Of a stretch of DNA of 64,000 nucleotides, positions 9,484-18,122 are shown one piece after another. How positions within the stretch are numbered: the stretch's first letter is position 1; each line of letters opens with the position of its first letter. Source of the DNA: Desulfamplus sp. (GTDB lineage Bacteria > Desulfobacterota > Desulfobacteria > Desulfobacterales > Desulfobacteraceae); the NCBI GenBank assembly GCA_015231615.1, contig JADGBE010000012.1, forward strand, positions 1 through 64,000, read 5' to 3'. The notes beneath the pieces are model-generated. The model ran no database searches. It was not told the origin of the DNA and worked only from the letters and a program-made list of their open reading frames with translations. Both the position numbers and the translations under genes were made by a program.

Positions 9484-10254
9484 ATGATTCACCCCACAGC
9501 AATAATTGACCCTTCTGCGGAAATAGAATCTAACGTCTCTATTGGTCCTTACGCTATAATTAAAAGCGATGTTCGTATTGGTTCTGGCACTGAGATAGGA
9601 CCTTATACCACCATTGACCAATATGTTACTGTAGAAGAAAACTGTAGAATTTTTCAATACGCATCAATTGGAGCTGCCCCCCAAGACCTTAAATTTCACG
9701 GGGAAAAGACTTTTCTCACAATTAGAAAAGGAACTATTATACGTGAATTTGTAACTATAAATCGTGGCACTGAATTTGGTGGCGGTCATACAGAGGTTGG
9801 CGAACATAATTACCTCATGGCATATACCCACATTGCCCATGACTGTAAAACAGGAAAAGGGGTGATTCTTGCCAACAACGCAACTCTTGGTGGTCATATT
9901 GAGTTGGGAGACTATGTAACAGTAGGTGGGCTTGTTGCAATTCATCAATTTGTAAAAATTGGTGATTATGCCTATATTGGCGGAAAATCGGCAATAGTAA
10001 AAGATATTCCACCTTATGTAATTGCAGCAGGGGATAGAGCAACCCTTCACGGACTTAATAATGTTGGTCTTGGCAGGCAAAATTTCTCAAAAAATACGAT
10101 TGCAAATCTAAAAAAAGCATACAGAATTGTTTTTAGAATAGGACTTACAGTAAAACAGGCATCTGAAAGGGTGAGAGCCGAGGTTGAACAGATACCAGAG
10201 GTTATCAATTTTATCAATTTTATTGAAAATTCAACACGTGGAATTACAAGATAG
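9484..10254 (+). CDS. lpxA: Acyl-ACP--UDP-N-acetylglucosamine O-acyltransferase
   Basis: First committed acylation of lipid A synthesis (cytoplasmic trimer). The 256-residue protein starts IHPTAIIDPSAEIESNVSIG, a beta-helix of hexapeptide repeats, with the catalytic motif THIAHDC; H119 corresponds to the catalytic base H125 of E. coli LpxA. The C-terminal helical region (about 190-256) is present. A clear GGAG lies 9-12 bases upstream. The fabZ gene that often sits between lpxD and lpxA is absent here. Confidence 0.95.
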   Translation: MIHPTAIIDPSAEIESNVSIGPYAIIKSDVRIGSGTEIGPYTTIDQYVTVEENCRIFQYASIGAAPQDLKFHGEKTFLTIRKGTIIREFVTINRGTEFGGGHTEVGEHNYLMAYTHIAHDCKTGKGVILANNATLGGHIELGDYVTVGGLVAIHQFVKIGDYAYIGGKSAIVKDIPPYVIAAGDRATLHGLNNVGLGRQNFSKNTIANLKKAYRIVFRIGLTVKQASERVRAEVEQIPEVINFINFIENSTRGITR

Positions 10255-10344
10255 TAAAAATAATAGCGATATATTCCCTTAATGTCTTAAACTTTTACCA
10301 TTCATCTCAACAGATTATTATAATACCACCTAATATATGAATAT

Positions 10345-11172
10345 ATGAAACCAATTGGACTTATCGCAGGCGGTGGACAATTTCCACTTCTATTTGCTAA
10401 AAAAGCATCAGAAAAAGGATACAAGGTCTGTGCAGCCGCATATATCAAGGAAGCATCAAGAGAGATTGAAAAATATGTTGCTGAGATTGAATGGCTGCAT
10501 CTTGGACAAGTTGGCAGACTATTAAAGTTTTTTAAAAAAAATGGTGTTACTGAATCTGTTATGCTTGGTAGTGTTAAAAAGACAAAAATTTTTACAGATA
10601 TTAAGCCAGATTTTAAGGCAATTGCATTTATTGCTACCAAAGGAAATACCCACGATGATTCTATTTTAACATCATTTGCTGACTTGCTTGAAAAAGAGGG
10701 GATTATCATAAAACCTTCTACATCTCTTCTGCCTGAACTTATCTCTCCAAAAGGTTGCTGGACAAAGAGAAAACCAGATAATTCTGAGCAAAGAGATATT
10801 GAGATTGGTTGGAAAATAGCACGGGAAATTGGCAAACTTGATATTGGTCAATGCGTTGTGATCTCAAATGGCACTGTTCTTGCCGTAGAGGCTATAGATG
10901 GCACAGACGAAACCATAAAAAGAGGAGCTTCCCTTACAGATAAAGGTGCTGTAGTTGTTAAATTTTCCAAACCGCAACAAGATTTGCGATTTGATCTTCC
11001 ATCAGCAGGGGCAGAAACTATAAGAATCATGGCACAATATGGTGCATCAGTTTTAGTTTTAGAGGCTGGAAAAAGTATCACATTTGACAGAGACAAGATG
11101 ATTTTTTTAGCAGATGCTCATAAAATATCGATAATTGCAATTAATGATCACGATTATTCTGTTAAAGATTAA
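10345..11172 (+). CDS. lpxI: UDP-2,3-diacylglucosamine diphosphatase LpxI
   Basis: Removes UMP from UDP-2,3-diacylglucosamine to give lipid X; it replaces the unrelated LpxH in alphaproteobacteria, deltaproteobacteria and others. The 275-residue protein has the N-terminal GLIAGGGQFPLLFAKKA, the central TKGNTHDDSILTSFADLLE with the conserved D-D-x-x-L pair, and the C-terminal GTVLAVEAIDGTDETIKRG and GAETIRIMAQYGASVLVLEA blocks of the former DUF1009 family. Location directly before lpxB supports the assignment. Confidence 0.94.
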   Translation: MKPIGLIAGGGQFPLLFAKKASEKGYKVCAAAYIKEASREIEKYVAEIEWLHLGQVGRLLKFFKKNGVTESVMLGSVKKTKIFTDIKPDFKAIAFIATKGNTHDDSILTSFADLLEKEGIIIKPSTSLLPELISPKGCWTKRKPDNSEQRDIEIGWKIAREIGKLDIGQCVVISNGTVLAVEAIDGTDETIKRGASLTDKGAVVVKFSKPQQDLRFDLPSAGAETIRIMAQYGASVLVLEAGKSITFDRDKMIFLADAHKISIIAINDHDYSVKD

Positions 11173-11231
11173 AAAACACAAATAATATTTGGTTATCCAA
11201 GACAATAAAGATGATGATGTCAGGATTTTAA

Positions 11232-12461
11232 TTGAAAGACAAAAAACATATTATGATCATTGCTGGAGAGCCTTCTGGCGATCTGCACGGTGCTAATCTA
11301 ATCAAAGAGCTTATTAATAGAAATAAAGCTAATGGAGTTGATGATTCTTTTGCAAATCATCAATCTCTAACTATCACTGGTATTGGTGGCGATTTGATGG
11401 AAGATGCTGGTATGAGGCTCTTTTTTCACATAAAAGAGCTATCTGCTATGGGGGTAACTGAAGTTTTAAAGCAGTTCAAGCAAATTAAACAGGCTTTTGA
11501 CCTTTTTCGCAAAAAAATAACCCTTGAAAAACCTGATCTTTTAATACTCATTGATTATCCGGGTTTTAACCTTAAAGCTGCTGAGTACGCAAAAAAAAAC
11601 AAAATCAAAGTTCTCTACTACATAACTCCAAAAGTATGGGCATGGAACAGCTCACGGCTTAAAAAGATAAAAAAATATGTTGATCATGCTGCGATTATAT
11701 TTCCATTTGAGCAGACGATATTTAAAAAGGCAGAAATACCAGCAATTTATGTTGGCAATCCACTTTTAGACTGTTATAGAGAGGTTAAAAGAGAAAAAGA
11801 ATTATCTAAATCGCCTAATAATTCAGATTTACTACCTCCATTAACTATTGGTCTTTTACCTGGTTCAAGAGAATCTGAAATTGCCAATTTACTTGAAATC
11901 ATGCTTCAATCCGCAATTATTATAAATAATCTGGCTAAGAGTGTTATAAATAATCTAAACAATATTAGATTTATTGTTTCTGCGGCTTCATCAGTTAATA
12001 TTAATAAATTCAACAAGATATTAGAGCCATATAATCAAGTTAATATAAATACTCAAGGCGATAACATATTTGAGGTTGTAAGAGGCGATCCCACAGAAAT
12101 TTTTAGACGCTCCGATTTTCTCATTGCCACATCTGGCACTGTAACTCTTGAAGCTGCTATTTGCGGTGTTCCTATGGTTATTATCTATAAGACTTCGCCT
12201 TTTACATATTTTCTTGCAAAAAAATTTGTGAAAATTCCATATATTGGTCTTCCAAATATTGTTGCCAACTGTCCTATTGTTCCAGAACTTCTCCAAAATG
12301 ATGCAACACCTGAAAAAATTGCAAAGCATGTCTTATCTATGCTCAATCCAGAAAAACTTGCATCAACAAAAAAACGTCTTCTTATGATGAAAAGATACTT
12401 AGGAGATGCTGGGGCAGCAGAAAGAACCGCAAAACTCGCCATTAAGATGTTAGAAAGCTAA
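11232..12461 (+). CDS. lpxB: Lipid-A-disaccharide synthase
   Basis: GT19 glycosyltransferase joining lipid X and UDP-diacylglucosamine into the lipid A disaccharide at the inner face of the membrane. Seen are MIIAGEPSGDLHGANLI at the N-terminus, LLILIDYPGFNLKAAEYAKK, YYITPKVWAWNSSRLKKIKK, the LPGSRESEI loop, and ATSGTVTLEAAICGVPMV in the nucleotide-sugar domain. The TTG at 11232 is preceded by AGGA at about 7 bases and is the likely start; an ATG at 11253 would trim seven residues. The middle (about 185-245) is slightly long and asparagine-rich. Confidence 0.94.
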   Translation: MKDKKHIMIIAGEPSGDLHGANLIKELINRNKANGVDDSFANHQSLTITGIGGDLMEDAGMRLFFHIKELSAMGVTEVLKQFKQIKQAFDLFRKKITLEKPDLLILIDYPGFNLKAAEYAKKNKIKVLYYITPKVWAWNSSRLKKIKKYVDHAAIIFPFEQTIFKKAEIPAIYVGNPLLDCYREVKREKELSKSPNNSDLLPPLTIGLLPGSRESEIANLLEIMLQSAIIINNLAKSVINNLNNIRFIVSAASSVNINKFNKILEPYNQVNINTQGDNIFEVVRGDPTEIFRRSDFLIATSGTVTLEAAICGVPMVIIYKTSPFTYFLAKKFVKIPYIGLPNIVANCPIVPELLQNDATPEKIAKHVLSMLNPEKLASTKKRLLMMKRYLGDAGAAERTAKLAIKMLES

Positions 12462-12470
12462 ATTTTTACT

Positions 12471-12498
12471 TTGACATCTATAACATATTTGTTTTAAT
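12471..12498 (+). promoter_or_regulatory. Sigma-70-type promoter for the aap transporter genes
   Basis: A perfect -35 box TTGACA (12471-12476), 16 bases, then TTTAAT (12493-12498; 5 of 6 to TATAAT). It begins 10 bases after the lpxB stop and about 115 bases before aapJ, leaving a moderately long leader. It marks the boundary between the lipid A operon and the amino-acid transporter. Confidence 0.55.
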
Positions 12499-12612
12499 AC
12501 ATTTTTAATGTAGTTTTATTCACTGATGACAATTCATTTTATGAGTCAATTATAGCTCTATTTTATGAATTGTTGTCTTATTTAACCGTTATTTTAAAAG
12601 GAGAGTTTAAAA

Positions 12613-13632
12613 ATGAAGTATTTTAAGATGTTGACAGTTCTATTTACCGCCCTATTTATCCTTGTCTCTGGTAGTTCATTTGCTGGAACACTCGACAATG
12701 TGAAGAAAAAGGGCTTTATTCAAGTTGGTGTAAATGAAGGGCTTTTTGGATTTGCAAGTCCTGATGCAAAAGGTGTGTGGCAAGGGCTTGATATTGATTC
12801 AGCAAAAGCCATATCTTGTGCTGTTTTTGGAACACCTGATAAGCTAAAATTTATCCCTCTTTCATCACAGACAAGGTTTACAGCCCTTCAAGCAGGTGAA
12901 GTTGATGTTTTATGCCGTAATGCAACCAGAAACCTAACAAGAGAATCTCAACTTGGGCTTAATTTTGTTACAGTAAACTATTATGATGGACAAGGTTTTA
13001 TGGTTCCAAAATCTCTTGGAATTAAATCTGCTAAAGAGTTAGGCGGTGCAACTGTGTGCGTTCTTCAAGGAACAACTACAGAGCAAAATGCGGCTGACTA
13101 TTTTAAGAAAAATGGTTTGGAGTGGAAACCAGTTGTAGTTGAAAGCACCACAGCTATTGTTCAGGCTTTCGCGTCAGGCAGATGTGATTGCCTTACCTCT
13201 GATGCGTCCCAACTTGCAAGTCAGCGTGTCAGCACTGGAAAGCCAGCAGATTACATAATTCTTCCAGAGATAATTTCAAAAGAGCCACTTGCACCAGCAG
13301 TAAGACATGGCGATGATCAGTGGTATGATATTGTAAATTTTGCGATTCTTGCCATGATTCAAGCAGAAGAGTATGGAATCACATCAAAAAATGTTGATGA
13401 AATGCTCAAAAGCGAAGACCCACAGATTAAACGTTTCCTTGGTGTAACTCCTGGTAATGGTGCCGCCTTAGGCATTGATGAAAAATTTGCATACAATATT
13501 ATCAAACATGTTGGAAATTATGGAGAATCATTTGAGCGTAATGTTGGTAAAGCTACTCCGCTTGCAATTGAAAGAGGTCTTAATGCCCTCTGGACAAACG
13601 GCGGCTTGATGTATGCCCCACCGTTTAAGTAA
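12613..13632 (+). CDS. aapJ: General L-amino acid ABC transporter, substrate-binding protein
   Basis: Periplasmic binding protein of an Aap/Bzt/YhdW-type polar amino-acid importer. A 339-residue product with signal peptide (about residues 1-24, ending GSSFA) followed by GTLDNVKKKGFIQVGVNEG, WQGLDIDSAKAISCAVFG and RFTALQAGEVDVLCRNATRN, which are typical of AapJ. AGGAG lies 7-10 bases ahead of the ATG. It is separated from the permease gene by a 137-base gap with a strong hairpin, which may raise its relative abundance. Confidence 0.93.
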   Translation: MKYFKMLTVLFTALFILVSGSSFAGTLDNVKKKGFIQVGVNEGLFGFASPDAKGVWQGLDIDSAKAISCAVFGTPDKLKFIPLSSQTRFTALQAGEVDVLCRNATRNLTRESQLGLNFVTVNYYDGQGFMVPKSLGIKSAKELGGATVCVLQGTTTEQNAADYFKKNGLEWKPVVVESTTAIVQAFASGRCDCLTSDASQLASQRVSTGKPADYIILPEIISKEPLAPAVRHGDDQWYDIVNFAILAMIQAEEYGITSKNVDEMLKSEDPQIKRFLGVTPGNGAALGIDEKFAYNIIKHVGNYGESFERNVGKATPLAIERGLNALWTNGGLMYAPPFK

Positions 13633-13705
13633 AATATAAAAGCTAAAATATTATTGTGGAACTAAAATTCCCATAATTATGCTTTTGTTGGAGATTTCTC
13701 TGCAT

Positions 13706-13738
13706 AGATTTGACAACTTTTTAAAAGTTGTCAAATCT
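13706..13738 (+). terminator. Strong hairpin between aapJ and aapQ
   Basis: Two perfectly complementary 16-base arms (13706-13721 and 13723-13738) around a single base; the inner part is T/A-rich. It lies downstream of the binding-protein gene and ahead of the permeases. In ABC import operons such intercistronic stem-loops commonly stabilise the binding-protein mRNA or partly terminate transcription so that the binding protein is made in excess. No long T-run follows, so partial termination or 3'-end protection is more likely than full termination. Confidence 0.6.
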
Positions 13739-13769
13739 CAATTTATGTTAATTGATACAGGGACACATG

Positions 13770-14942
13770 ATGAAGTCTATTAATCAAAAAAACGAATCTA
13801 TATGGACTAACGCAACATTCAGAGCAATTATTTATCAAATTGCTGCTGTATCTATTGTGAGTTTAACCGCATATTATCTTTTCACAAATACCACCGCAAA
13901 CCTTGCCAAACAGTCAATTGCCACGGGATTTGGCTTTTTATCAAGAGAAGCCTCTTTTGAAATTGGCGAATCTATGATCAAATTCTCATCTTCAGACACA
14001 TATCTTAAGGCTCTTATCGTAGGTGCTTTAAATACGATAAAAGTATCGTTTATTGGCATTGTTTTGACTGTAGCTTTAGGAATATTTGTTGGTATTGCAA
14101 GACTTTCAAAAAACTGGCTTGTTTCAAAGATCGCAGCAAGTTATATTGAGCTACTTCAAGATATTCCAGTTCTTCTTCAACTATTTTTTTGGTACACGGT
14201 TTTTAACAATATTTTACCATCACCAAGGCAAGCAATTATTCCATTTCAGGGTATGGTGTTATGCAATCGTGGTGTATATTTTGCTATTCCAGCAGACAAC
14301 CCTGCTTTTACATATATGGGTTATGCTTTTCTTTTTGCCTGCATAATTATATTTTTTATAAACCGTTGGGCAAAAAAGAGGCAAGAGCTTACAGGTCAAA
14401 TCTTCCCCATTTTTACCGTTTCAAGTTCATTAGTTATTCTTTTTCCCCTTGCTGTATGGCTTGTAATGGGTTCTCCTACTGAGATGAATATGCCAGCACT
14501 AAAAGGGTTCAACTTTGAGGGAGGATACAATGTAAGCCCTGAATTTGGCTCTCTTCTTCTTGGACTTGTCCTTTATACCTCAGCTTTTGTTGCTGAAATT
14601 GTAAGAGCTGGGATTCAATCAATTGCAAAAGGGCAACGAGAAGCTGCTGAATCTCTTGGTTTAAAACCAATCTTTATTATGAATCTTGTTATTTTACCTC
14701 AAGCTCTTAGAGTTATTATCCCTCCACTAACAAGCCAGTTACTAAACCTTACCAAAAACAGCTCACTTGCCGTAGCTATTGGTTATCCTGACTTTGTATC
14801 AACTTCAAACACAACCATAAGCCAGACAGGTCAGGCAATTGAAGGTGTCGCCCTGATTATGATAATGTATCTAACGATTAGCCTTCTCACATCTTTGTTT
14901 ATGAATTGGTATAACGATAAAATAGCACTTGTTGAAAGGTGA
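13770..14942 (+). CDS. aapQ: General L-amino acid ABC transporter permease, AapQ type
   Basis: Inner-membrane subunit of the amino-acid importer. The 390-residue product matches the large AapQ/BztB subfamily: an N-terminal membrane segment (about 22-42), the SFEIGESMIKFSSSDTYLKAL periplasmic stretch, then HisM-like segments and the EAA loop QREAAESLGLKPIFIMN...ILPQALRVIIPPL near residues 288-320 that docks the ATPase. ATG 13770 is chosen because CAGGGA stands six bases upstream; an ATG at 13767 and a TTG at 13752 are in frame but poorly placed. Confidence 0.9.
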   Translation: MKSINQKNESIWTNATFRAIIYQIAAVSIVSLTAYYLFTNTTANLAKQSIATGFGFLSREASFEIGESMIKFSSSDTYLKALIVGALNTIKVSFIGIVLTVALGIFVGIARLSKNWLVSKIAASYIELLQDIPVLLQLFFWYTVFNNILPSPRQAIIPFQGMVLCNRGVYFAIPADNPAFTYMGYAFLFACIIIFFINRWAKKRQELTGQIFPIFTVSSSLVILFPLAVWLVMGSPTEMNMPALKGFNFEGGYNVSPEFGSLLLGLVLYTSAFVAEIVRAGIQSIAKGQREAAESLGLKPIFIMNLVILPQALRVIIPPLTSQLLNLTKNSSLAVAIGYPDFVSTSNTTISQTGQAIEGVALIMIMYLTISLLTSLFMNWYNDKIALVER

Positions 14943-15015
14943 TTGGAATTTTTAGGTGTTAAACTCGTCTTTTTGTAAGTGGGTAATAAAATTACGTGAG
15001 ATAGGAATATAAAAA

Positions 15016-15285
15016 ATGCAATTATATGACATTTTGACTGATATTCATTCACTGGAAGAAGAACTACTTGATTTTGAACGCAAATACGGAATCAGATCGG
15101 AAACATTTTACACTGCCTATGCTAAAGGAGAAGAACCAGAAGATGAACGATGGGTTTTGGATTTTGGTGAATGGGCAAGCGTTTATAGAACATGGCTGAC
15201 TCGTCAGGCAGAGTATCGAAATGAACTGGAAAATTTACAAAAATATCCTTTCAGCCTAAAAGGATTAGTGAGAGTTGAAGCATAA
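15016..15285 (+). CDS. TumA-like antitoxin of a TumE/TumA toxin-antitoxin pair
   Basis: 89-residue, acidic, helical protein (SLEEELLDFERKYGIRSETF, ...EPEDERWVLDFGEWASVYRTW) whose stop codon overlaps the ATG of the following TumE-family gene by one base (TAATG). The size, acidity and tight overlap ahead of a DUF6516 protein fit the antitoxin partner of this system. An AGGA about 10 bases before the ATG supports expression. Identification rests chiefly on the neighbour. Confidence 0.65.
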   Translation: MQLYDILTDIHSLEEELLDFERKYGIRSETFYTAYAKGEEPEDERWVLDFGEWASVYRTWLTRQAEYRNELENLQKYPFSLKGLVRVEA

Positions 15286-15713
15286 TGAATCCATTACGAA
15301 CCGCTGAAGATTATGAGTTGTTTATCTATACACTTTCAGAACACTTTTCATCAATTCGTAATTCCACACTCACATTTGTAAGAAAAGGTATCTCTCTTGC
15401 CCGTGTGTCAGGTGAGCTATATTTTAGTCATGGCATCAGATTGGTGGTTCGTGAACGAATTATTTATAATCGTTTGCCGTCAGTTATAGATTGGTATGGA
15501 TATGAAGTGTGGCATGATAACGAAAAACTCTACTGGTATGACTCACAACCTCACCCTGACGATTCAACTCTTGCAAATAATCACCCACATCATAAACACA
15601 TACCACCAAATATGAAACATAATCAAGTAACTGCACTAAAAATGAGCTTCGTACGACCTAATATGCCCTCACTTATTGATGAGATTAATGAATTGATTGA
15701 AAAAATGACCTAA
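15285..15713 (+). CDS. TumE-family toxin (DUF6516)
   Basis: 142-residue protein with the signature of the TumE/DUF6516 family: IDWYGYEVWHDNEKLYWYDS followed by QPHPDDSTLANNHPHHKHIP and a conserved KHN. The dense histidine/aspartate run is the family hallmark and may form the active site. Members are toxins neutralised by an adjacent small antitoxin; the biochemical activity is not certain from sequence. The pair sits between aapQ and aapM in the same direction and therefore inside the transporter operon. Confidence 0.75.
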   Translation: MNPLRTAEDYELFIYTLSEHFSSIRNSTLTFVRKGISLARVSGELYFSHGIRLVVRERIIYNRLPSVIDWYGYEVWHDNEKLYWYDSQPHPDDSTLANNHPHHKHIPPNMKHNQVTALKMSFVRPNMPSLIDEINELIEKMT

Positions 15714-15806
15714 TTGATTAAGATAAAAGGCTGCTCCTTTGCATTTTAAGTATTTGTTACTAACATACTAATAGCCTGATATTAATTCTCTTGATAAAAT
15801 GAAACT

Positions 15807-15876
15807 CCCCGCCGCAGCGGCGGGGTATCTTAAAAACATTACAACGCCCCAAGGGGCGGGTATAAACCCGAGCTTC
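15807..15876. repeat. Pair of GC-rich palindromes in the aap operon
   Basis: Two perfect GC palindromes stand out in AT-rich DNA: 15807-15825 (CCCCGCCGC / GCGGCGGGG arms of 9) and 15845-15858 (CGCCCC / GGGGCG arms of 6), followed by a CGGG...CCCG hairpin to about 15871. The block lies between the TumE-like gene and aapM. It resembles the hairpin-bearing ends of IS200/IS605-type elements or PATE/REP-like sequences, but no transposase is present. It may also act as a partial terminator or mRNA stabiliser. Confidence 0.55.
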
Positions 15877-15994
15877 GCAATCAAAAACCAAATAGAATCA
15901 TTGATGCACTCTGTTTTTTGCTATTCAAATGAGATACTTGAAAAAACAGCAAGATCAATTCTTGATTGAGAGATGATGGAGAGATAACTTAAAT

Positions 15995-17095
15995 ATGAAT
16001 AATGTTGTTCAAATTGCTAAAAAAGAGATTTTAAAACCACCAGTTACTGAAACTGGTGTTATTGGTTGGCTTAAATCTAACCTTTTTAACTCACCTGTTA
16101 ATACAGTGATAACTGTGTTGATACTTTTTGCATTTTACAAGTTGATTCCTCCTGTTTTTAGGTGGGCATTTATTGATAGTGTGTGGTTTGGACCATCATC
16201 TGGCTGTCAAATTGGAGTTGGTGCTTGTTGGGCTTATATTCCTGCAAATATAAGGTTCGTTGTGTTTGGTCTTTTTCCAGCAGAAGAGCAGTGGCGTGCA
16301 TTTATTGCCATTATAATTATGATATGGACAGTTGTTTACAGCAGAAAAAGAGAGAGGTGGAACTTATCTCTTGCTTATGTCTGGTTTGGCAGCGTAGTTG
16401 TTGTAGCGATTCTTATAAAAGGTGGAATTTTTGGGCTTGAACCTGTTGAAAGTACTAAATGGGGTGGTCTTCTTCTTACATTGATGCTATCAGTTGTTGG
16501 TATGACGGCTGCATATCCGTTAGGTATTGTGCTTGCGTTAGCAAGACGTTCAAAAATGCCTGCAATCAGAACAATGGCGGTTGTCTATATTGAAGTCATA
16601 AGAGGGGTTCCTCTCATTAGTATGCTCTTTATGTCTGCTGTAATGTTCCCGCTTTTTCTTCCCGAAGGCGTTACAATCAATAAAATCTTTAGGGCACAAG
16701 TTGCAATCATAATGTTTACAGCAGCATATATTGCAGAGGTTGTAAGAGGTGGATTGCAGGCAATGCCAAAAGGTCAATATGAGGCAGCAGAGTCGTTGGG
16801 ACTTAACTATTTTCAGATGATGAAGTTAGTAATATTACCTCAAGCATTAAAAATTGTAATTCCACCAACTGTTGGTATTTTGATTTCAGCTTTTAAAGAT
16901 ACTTCTCTTGTTGCAATTATTTCGCTATACGATCTTTTAAAAACCTGTCAATCAACCCTTTCAGATCCAAGATGGATGGGATTTAGTACAGAGGCATTTA
17001 TTTTTATCTCTCTTATCTATTTTGTTTTCTGCTACTCCATGTCAAGCTATTCAAGACGCCTTGAAAAAGAGCTGAGTGCGGGGCAGTCTCATTAA
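15995..17095 (+). CDS. aapM: General L-amino acid ABC transporter permease, AapM type
   Basis: Second inner-membrane subunit of the amino-acid importer, 366 residues. Features of AapM/BztC: N-terminal basic tail, membrane segment at about 40-62, RWAFIDSVWFG..., and a C-terminal half with the EAA loop QYEAAESLGLNYFQMMKLVI followed by LPQALKIVIPPTVG and a FKDTSLVAII motif. GGAG lies about 18 bases before the ATG, so initiation may be moderate. It is separated from aapQ by the toxin-antitoxin pair and palindromes. Confidence 0.92.
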   Translation: MNNVVQIAKKEILKPPVTETGVIGWLKSNLFNSPVNTVITVLILFAFYKLIPPVFRWAFIDSVWFGPSSGCQIGVGACWAYIPANIRFVVFGLFPAEEQWRAFIAIIIMIWTVVYSRKRERWNLSLAYVWFGSVVVVAILIKGGIFGLEPVESTKWGGLLLTLMLSVVGMTAAYPLGIVLALARRSKMPAIRTMAVVYIEVIRGVPLISMLFMSAVMFPLFLPEGVTINKIFRAQVAIIMFTAAYIAEVVRGGLQAMPKGQYEAAESLGLNYFQMMKLVILPQALKIVIPPTVGILISAFKDTSLVAIISLYDLLKTCQSTLSDPRWMGFSTEAFIFISLIYFVFCYSMSSYSRRLEKELSAGQSH

Positions 17096-17166
17096 TATAA
17101 AGTTTCCCCCCATTAAAATTAAAAATAACAATTGAAATCAACTGATAACCTGACGGGCTAAATACA

Positions 17167-17949
17167 ATGAATATAAACAGCACAATTAAACAAACAGATA
17201 CTGATATAAACAATCAAGATTATATAATCAAAATAAAAAACATGCACAAATGGTATGGTGAGTTTCACGTTCTAAATGACGTAAACCTCAATGTTACCAA
17301 AGGTGAAATAATTGTAATCTGCGGGCCTTCTGGCTCTGGAAAATCAACTCTTATCCGCTGCATTAATAGACTTGAACAGCATCAAAGAGGGAGCATAAAT
17401 GTTGATGGAATTGAGCTTACAGATAACCTTAAAAATATTGAAAAGGTTAGAACAGAAGTCAGTATGGTGTTTCAACACTTCAATCTCTTTCCACACTTAA
17501 CCATTCTTGAAAATCTTACGTTAGGTCCAATTTGGGTAAGAAAAATGCCTAAAAAAGAGGCTGAAGAGATTGCTATGCTATATCTTAAAAAGGTACAAAT
17601 TTCCGAACAGGCTAAAAAATACCCAGGACAGCTTTCGGGCGGACAACAGCAAAGAGTTGCAATTGCCAGAAGTCTTTGTATGCAGCCAAGAATAATGCTC
17701 TTTGATGAACCGACATCAGCTCTTGACCCTGAAATGGTAAAAGAGGTTTTAGATGTTATAATCTCACTTGCTAAAGAGGGAATGACCATGCTTGTTGTAA
17801 CACATGAGATGGGGTTTGCAAAATCTGTTGCTCACAGGGTAATTTTTATGGACGGAGGAATGATTATTGAAGAAAACAACCCTGAATCATTCTTCTCTAA
17901 CCCTCAAAATGAGAGAACAAAGTTGTTTTTAAGCCAGATACTTTATTAA
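17167..17949 (+). CDS. aapP: General L-amino acid ABC transporter ATP-binding protein
   Basis: 260-residue ATPase of the importer. Walker [10 protein letters not shown] at about residues 56-64, Q-loop FQHFNLFPH, signature [15 protein letters not shown], Walker [13 protein letters not shown], and the H-loop VVTHEMGFA are all intact. The [15 protein letters not shown] start is standard for the GlnQ/AapP branch; the first 20 residues form a polar extension. It closes the transporter gene set. Confidence 0.94.
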   Translation: MNINSTIKQTDTDINNQDYIIKIKNMHKWYGEFHVLNDVNLNVTKGEIIVICGPSGSGKSTLIRCINRLEQHQRGSINVDGIELTDNLKNIEKVRTEVSMVFQHFNLFPHLTILENLTLGPIWVRKMPKKEAEEIAMLYLKKVQISEQAKKYPGQLSGGQQQRVAIARSLCMQPRIMLFDEPTSALDPEMVKEVLDVIISLAKEGMTMLVVTHEMGFAKSVAHRVIFMDGGMIIEENNPESFFSNPQNERTKLFLSQILY

Positions 17950-17998
17950 TTTTTCTAATTGATGTATATTTTGAGGTGTATATGTAAAGTGCTTTTAA

Positions 17999-18080
17999 TC
18001 AACCTGTATTTGCTGCGGTTCAGGTTGAGTCAATTCCCCATTTAAGATTTAAGGGATATCGGAGGTCATAAAATTCCTCC
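17999..18080. other. Two short hairpins after aapP
   Basis: An 8-base inverted repeat (17999-18006 TCAACCTG and 18021-18028 CAGGTTGA) and a second hairpin (18061-18080, GGAGG ... CCTCC). No T-run follows either one. They may end or stabilise the transporter transcript before the next gene at 18123. Confidence 0.3.
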
Positions 18081-18122
18081 AAGCAGCAAGAACTTTAAAA
18101 ATGAGGTAAACAAACTTTTTAT

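Noticed and set aside
9664-10080. 138-residue minus-strand ORF opposite lpxA
   Set aside because: Cysteine- and tyrosine-rich shadow of the hexapeptide repeats; lpxA is certain.
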